A stretch of DNA of 15,960 nt from an uncultured Lachnospiraceae bacterium (GTDB lineage: Bacteria; Bacillota; Clostridia; Lachnospirales; Lachnospiraceae). The notes beneath the pieces are model-generated. The model was not told where the DNA came from. It saw only the letters and a program-made list of their open reading frames with translations, and ran no database searches. The position numbers were made by a program, and so were the translations under genes. Location of the stretch: assembly GCA_949076555.1 (NCBI GenBank), contig CARUOB010000064.1, positions 1 to 15,960 on the forward strand. Direction: 5' to 3'. Positions 13,394 through 15,960 of the stretch are shown here, in pieces (positions within the stretch are counted from its first letter, which is position 1; every line of letters starts with the position of its first letter).

Positions 13394-14881
13394 ATGGATA
13401 TATTACAGAATAATACATATGACCTGTATAAAGATATACAGCACAGAACGGGCGGAGAAATCTACCTTGGTGTGGTGGGGCCGGTCAGGACAGGGAAATC
13501 TACCTTCATCAAGCGGTTTATGAATCTTCTGGTACTTCCCTACATGGAGGATGAGCACGAGAGGGAGCGGGCGCAGGATGAAATGCCGCAGAGCGCGGGC
13601 GGCAAAACCATTACCACTACGGAGCCGAAATTTATTCCCAAGGAAGCGGCGCATGTGAGGCTGGGCGCAGACATCGACGTGAAGGTGCGTCTGGTGGACT
13701 GTGTGGGTTATATGGTGGAAGGCGCTGCCGGGCATATGGAAAAGGAAGCGGAGCGCATGGTCAAGACGCCATGGTCTATGGAGGAAATTCCTTTTACGAA
13801 AGCGGCGGAGATCGGCACGAGAAAGGTGATCCGGGATCATTCCACGATCGGGATCGTAGTGACCTGTGACGGGTCGTTTGGCGAATTGCCAAGGGATAGT
13901 TTTCTGGAGGCGGAAGAGCGGACGATCAGAGAACTGCAGGCGCTTGGGAAACCCTATATCGTGCTCCTAAACTCCGAAAAGCCTTATGCGGAGGAGACCA
14001 GAAATCTGGCTGACGAGATCAGCGAGAAGTATCAGGTGACGGTTATGCCCATCAACTGCGAGCAGCTTAAAAAAGAGGATATCAACCACATTATGGAAAA
14101 TATTCTCTATGAGTTTCCGCTCACCATGATTGAGTTTTACATGCCCAAGTGGGTGGAGATGCTGCCTTTCGACCATAAAATGAAAAAAGATATCATCGCG
14201 CAGCTTAAGCTGTTGATGAACAACCTGAATCATATCAGGGATATCACGGTGGATCGTTTCACGGTTGAGAGCGAGTATATCAAGAAATGTAAGCTGGACG
14301 GCATCAATATGTCAGACGGCAGTGTGAGGATCATTCTGGACGTGGATGACGCCTACTACTACGAGATGCTCAGTGATCTGGTGGGAGAGTCCATAGAGAG
14401 CGAGTATCAACTTCTGGCCACCCTTCGGGAGATGGCGAAAATGAAGCGCGAGTATGTGAAAGTGCTGCACGCGCTGGAGGCCGTACGATACAAAGGATAC
14501 GGCGTGGTCATGCCTGACAGGGAGGAGATCGTGCTGGAGAAACCGGAGCTGATCAAACAGGGAAATAAGTTTGGCGTCAAGATCAAGGCGGAAAGTCCCA
14601 GTATCCATATGATTAAGGCGAGCATTGAGACGGAGATCTCGCCCATTGTGGGGACGGAGGAACAGGCCAGAGATTTAATACAGTTTATCTCCGATGCGGA
14701 TACCGGAGAGGAAGGAATCTGGGAGACAAACATTTTCGGTAAAACCGTGGAGCAGCTCGTAAACGACGGCATAACCGGAAAAATTTCCATGATCAATGAG
14801 GAGAGCCAGATCAAACTTCAGGAGACCATGCAGAAGATCGTCAACGACTGCAACGGCGGCATGGTCTGCATCATAATCTAA
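13394..14881 (+). CDS. spoIVA: SpoIVA, spore coat morphogenetic ATPase
   Basis: A 495-aa protein, close to the 492 of B. subtilis SpoIVA. It opens NTYDLYKDIQHRTGGEIYLG and has Walker A GPVRTGKST (29-37, K35), sensor threonines in TITTTEP (72-76) and a Walker B-like VRLVDCVGY (D102). These belong to the TRAFAC-derived ATPase domain that drives irreversible SpoIVA polymerisation on the forespore surface. The middle and C-terminal regions continue at full length to the hydrophobic end NGGMVCIII that anchors SpoIVA on the SpoVM-marked forespore membrane. AGGAGG lies before the ATG. It is single, with the lactonase-family gene upstream and a hairpin 30 bases after the stop. Confidence 0.97.
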   Translation: MDILQNNTYDLYKDIQHRTGGEIYLGVVGPVRTGKSTFIKRFMNLLVLPYMEDEHERERAQDEMPQSAGGKTITTTEPKFIPKEAAHVRLGADIDVKVRLVDCVGYMVEGAAGHMEKEAERMVKTPWSMEEIPFTKAAEIGTRKVIRDHSTIGIVVTCDGSFGELPRDSFLEAEERTIRELQALGKPYIVLLNSEKPYAEETRNLADEISEKYQVTVMPINCEQLKKEDINHIMENILYEFPLTMIEFYMPKWVEMLPFDHKMKKDIIAQLKLLMNNLNHIRDITVDRFTVESEYIKKCKLDGINMSDGSVRIILDVDDAYYYEMLSDLVGESIESEYQLLATLREMAKMKREYVKVLHALEAVRYKGYGVVMPDREEIVLEKPELIKQGNKFGVKIKAESPSIHMIKASIETEISPIVGTEEQARDLIQFISDADTGEEGIWETNIFGKTVEQLVNDGITGKISMINEESQIKLQETMQKIVNDCNGGMVCIII

Positions 14882-14905
14882 CAACTCAGCAACATACATA
14901 AGTGT

Positions 14906-14935
14906 AAAAAGAGCCGCTTGAAAAACAAGCGGCTC
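14906..14935 (-). terminator. 10-bp perfect hairpin, terminator on the minus strand
   Basis: Arms 14911-14920 and 14926-14935 (GAGCCGCTTG/CAAGCGGCTC), 5-base loop. On the minus strand it is followed by TTTTT (14910-14906), a good terminator for leftward transcripts, such as a longer form of the holin-like toxin mRNA. Rightward there is no T run, so it ends the spoIVA transcript only weakly if at all. The -35 box of the antitoxin promoter lies inside it. Confidence 0.75.
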
Positions 14936-14946
14936 AGGTGTATAAT
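14918..14946 (+). promoter_or_regulatory. promoter of the antitoxin RNA
   Basis: TTGAAA (14918-14923), a 17-base spacer and a perfect TATAAT (14941-14946). No ORF follows on this strand before the terminator at 15055, so it should drive a short non-coding RNA. Confidence 0.7.
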
Positions 14947-14952
14947 CTAATC

Positions 14953-15056
14953 AGAAAGGTTTATCGGACACGAAGTTCCGATTGCCCTCAGTATAATAAG
15001 ATTAAAAAAAGAAATAGCATCTTACTTTCTCAGGGTAGGGATGCTATTTCTTTTTA
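14953..15056 (+). ncRNA. predicted antisense antitoxin RNA of a type I toxin-antitoxin locus
   Basis: A transcript of about 100 bases is framed by the promoter at 14918-14946 and the intrinsic terminator at 15006-15055. Its 5' part folds as a hairpin (ATCGGA 14963-14968 with TCCGAT 14977-14982); its 3' part is complementary to the last codons and 3' end of the toxin mRNA from the other strand. Known Firmicute pairs such as txpA/RatA and bsrG/SR4 have this 3'-end overlap, where the RNA blocks translation or triggers decay of the toxin mRNA. The ends are inferred from signals only. Confidence 0.65.
15006..15055. terminator. shared bidirectional terminator of toxin mRNA and antitoxin RNA
   Basis: A perfect 16-bp inverted repeat (15006-15021 with 15040-15055), 18-base loop, with T5 on the plus side and T7 on the minus side. 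The toxin stop codon (15046-15044) lies inside the stem. Both convergent transcripts can end here. Confidence 0.85.
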
Positions 15057-15124
15057 TGATTGTCTATGTAAGACAGAGCCGCAAAAATGACAAGCAATAA
15101 TGTCAAAACTTCCATTGTGTTCAT
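15044..15124 (-). CDS. holin-like membrane peptide, type I toxin (Hol_Tox/TxpA-like)
   Basis: A 26-aa peptide, too short for usual gene calls. It begins MNTMEVLTL, has one hydrophobic helix (about residues 5-19) and ends YIDNHKKK. That shape, with an acidic residue near the start of the helix and a D-N-H-K-K-K basic tail, is typical of the putative holin-like toxins of Firmicutes, which insert in the membrane. AGAGGGTGG lies a few bases before the ATG and is masked by a hairpin. An in-frame ATG at 15175 would give 43 residues but has no good site. It has its own promoter and an opposing antisense RNA, so the whole locus reads as a type I toxin-antitoxin. Toxicity is inferred from the family. 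Confidence 0.75.
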   Translation of the reverse strand: MNTMEVLTLLLVIFAALSYIDNHKKK

Positions 15125-15132
15125 AAGCACCA

Positions 15133-15155
15133 CCCTCTTTCGTAAGACTAGAGGG
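15133..15155 (-). promoter_or_regulatory. hairpin masking the toxin ribosome binding site
   Basis: In the toxin mRNA CCCTCT (15155-15150) pairs with AGAGGG (15138-15133), the core of the Shine-Dalgarno site. A second leader stem, CAGAAA with TTTCTG (15186-15181 with 15168-15163), lies upstream. Such masking keeps nascent type I toxin mRNAs untranslated. Confidence 0.65.
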
Positions 15156-15203
15156 CACCTATCAGAAAATCGCATCCTGCTTTCTGTTCAGTTATACAAT
15201 CCC

Positions 15204-15232
15204 ATTATAACATAAATACACATATTTCTCAA
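15204..15232 (-). promoter_or_regulatory. promoter of the holin-like toxin
   Basis: On the minus strand TTGAGA (15232-15227), a 17-base spacer and TATAAT (15209-15204) with TGT before it (extended -10). The leader would be about 73 bases. Confidence 0.75.
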
Positions 15233-15269
15233 TTAAAAAATCGATTCAACGATTATAGAATATGTGAAT

Positions 15270-15289
15270 ATTTAAAAATAATTTTAAAT
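15270..15289. promoter_or_regulatory. candidate SdpR-type operator
   Basis: ATTTAAAA (15270-15277) and TTTTAAAT (15282-15289) are perfect inverted copies 4 bases apart, ending 5 bases before the -35 box of the sdpR-like promoter. A second inverted repeat AATCT/AGATT (15321-15336) overlaps its -10 and start. Either could bind the repressor encoded next; the sequence is AT-rich, so chance palindromes are possible. Confidence 0.4.
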
Positions 15290-15294
15290 AGTTC

Positions 15295-15323
15295 TTGACT
15301 GCTCCATATAAGTTTTGTACAAT
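15295..15323 (+). promoter_or_regulatory. promoter of the sdpR-sdpI-like pair
   Basis: TTGACT (15295-15300), a 17-base spacer and TACAAT (15318-15323). The leader is about 30 bases. Confidence 0.7.
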
Positions 15324-15358
15324 CTATTTAAAGATTTGTTGAAATAGGAGGTGGCATA

Positions 15359-15628
15359 TTGGCGGTAAATGAGATACTTGCAGCATTGGCAGATGAAAAC
15401 CGAAGAAGAATTTTGCATAAATTAAAGGAGGGAAAAATAAATTCTGGCGATTTAGCAAATGCCCTGAGCATGACACCGCAAGCCCTGTCATATCACTTAT
15501 CAAAATTAAAAAAGGCAGATTTGATTTATGAAACAAAATATAAAAATTATATTTATTATGAACTGAATTTGTCTGTACTTGATGAAACTATCATGTGGAT
15601 TAACGAGTTAAGAGGAAATAAGAAATGA
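15359..15628 (+). CDS. ArsR-family repressor, SdpR-like
   Basis: An 89-aa winged-helix protein. The start is TTG at 15359, supported by AGGAGGT 6 bases upstream and by the lack of a nearby in-frame ATG. The fold reads LAALADENRRRILHKLKEG, then SGDLANALSMTPQALSYHLSKLKKADLI (recognition helix) and a YKNYIYYELN wing. The end LSVLDETIMWINEL resembles B. subtilis SdpR, the autorepressor that is relieved when SdpI binds toxin and captures SdpR at the membrane. No metal-binding cysteine pair of ArsR/SmtB sensors is seen, which fits the SdpR branch. Its TGA overlaps the next ATG (ATGA), so both are translationally coupled. Confidence 0.88.
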   Translation: MAVNEILAALADENRRRILHKLKEGKINSGDLANALSMTPQALSYHLSKLKKADLIYETKYKNYIYYELNLSVLDETIMWINELRGNKK

Positions 15629-15960
15629 AAACAAAGAAAACAGTATATTATATTTTGATGTATCTTCCATTAGTAGTTGTCTTGATTGTATTGCCATATC
15701 TTCCCGAAAAAATCCCTGCACATTATGGGTTTGATAATCAGGTTGACCGTTGGGGTAGTAAATATGAGGCTTTATTATTTCCGGTAGTAAGTATTTTAAT
15801 GGGATATTTTCTGCTTGGAATGGCAAAGCTGGCGGCGAAAAAAGAGGAACATGGGGAAAACAATAAAAATGTTACAATTATTATGGGTATTTTAGTGTTG
15901 ATATTGTTTAATGCTTTGAATGTCTATACTCTATACACAAGCTTTAACAAAGTAGAAAAT
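15625..15960 (+). CDS. SdpI-like immunity/DUF1648 membrane protein, 3' truncated by the window
   Basis: The ATG at 15625 overlaps the repressor stop; 112 codons are open to the end of the window. The first hydrophobic segment (YYILMYLPLVVVLIVLPYLP) is followed by IPAHYGFDNQVDRWGSKYEALLFP, the DUF1648 signature of SdpI-type proteins, then two further membrane segments (VVSILMGYFLLGMAKLA; IIMGILVLILFNAL). In B. subtilis SdpI gives immunity to the SdpC toxin and signals to SdpR. No SdpC-type gene is within the visible part, so this pair may give cross-immunity or answer another membrane stress. Confidence 0.88.
   Translation, partial: MKTKKTVYYILMYLPLVVVLIVLPYLPEKIPAHYGFDNQVDRWGSKYEALLFPVVSILMGYFLLGMAKLAAKKEEHGENNKNVTIIMGILVLILFNALNVYTLYTSFNKVEN

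Noticed and set aside
1..15960. CRISPR arrays, tRNA and rRNA genes
   Set aside because: No regularly spaced direct repeats, and no cloverleaf or rRNA sequence recognised on either strand by reading alone.

Overview
The window looks like a chromosomal segment of an anaerobic, spore-forming Firmicute, most likely a gut Clostridia/Lachnospiraceae member. The support is a clear spoIVA, a CotF-like ferritin-fold coat protein, a 7TM-type hybrid histidine kinase, a Firmicute-style xre-potABCD operon, strong Shine-Dalgarno sites (AGGAGG/GGAGG) and sigma-A promoters of TTGACA/TATAAT type. No rRNA, tRNA or CRISPR array was seen.

Left end (1-1128): the 3' part of a divergent RelA/SpoT-fold gene overlaps a small conserved-looking 74-aa gene and ends in a good terminator. 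A gene-less stretch follows. It holds a run of local hairpins ending in a strong intrinsic terminator (a candidate structured RNA, about 721-887) and then a textbook promoter for the coat protein gene.

Middle left (1129-6110): CotF-like protein; an orphan hybrid sensor kinase (7TM, PAS, HisKA, HATPase, receiver) preceded by mutually exclusive hairpins; then a tight set of an alpha/beta-hydrolase, a PIN/NYN-like putative nuclease and a lipoprotein.

Centre (6111-7557): between the convergent lipoprotein and potD genes lies a long imperfect palindrome (MITE-like or a large transcript-end hairpin). A complete, apparently intact IS630-family element has inserted into a CTAG at its right end with a TA duplication. 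Its right edge abuts the potD stop codon, and its transposase reads in the same direction as the pot operon.

Right of centre (7555-13274): on the minus strand, an XRE-cupin regulator and potA-potB-potC-potD, a polyamine ABC importer, expressed from a consensus promoter whose leader carries a perfect 15-bp palindrome (candidate autoregulatory operator). Tandem hairpins separate xre from potA. Divergently, a lactonase/6-phosphogluconolactonase-family beta-propeller gene has its own promoter.

Right end (13394-15960): spoIVA, then a change to AT-rich sequence. Here a compact locus has all the parts of a type I toxin-antitoxin: a 26-codon holin-like membrane peptide on the minus strand with its own promoter and a hairpin covering its ribosome binding site, an opposing promoter for a roughly 100-nt RNA, and a shared bidirectional terminator at the toxin stop codon. 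An sdpR-like ArsR repressor translationally coupled to an sdpI-like immunity/membrane gene follows and runs off the window. No sdpC-type toxin gene is visible.
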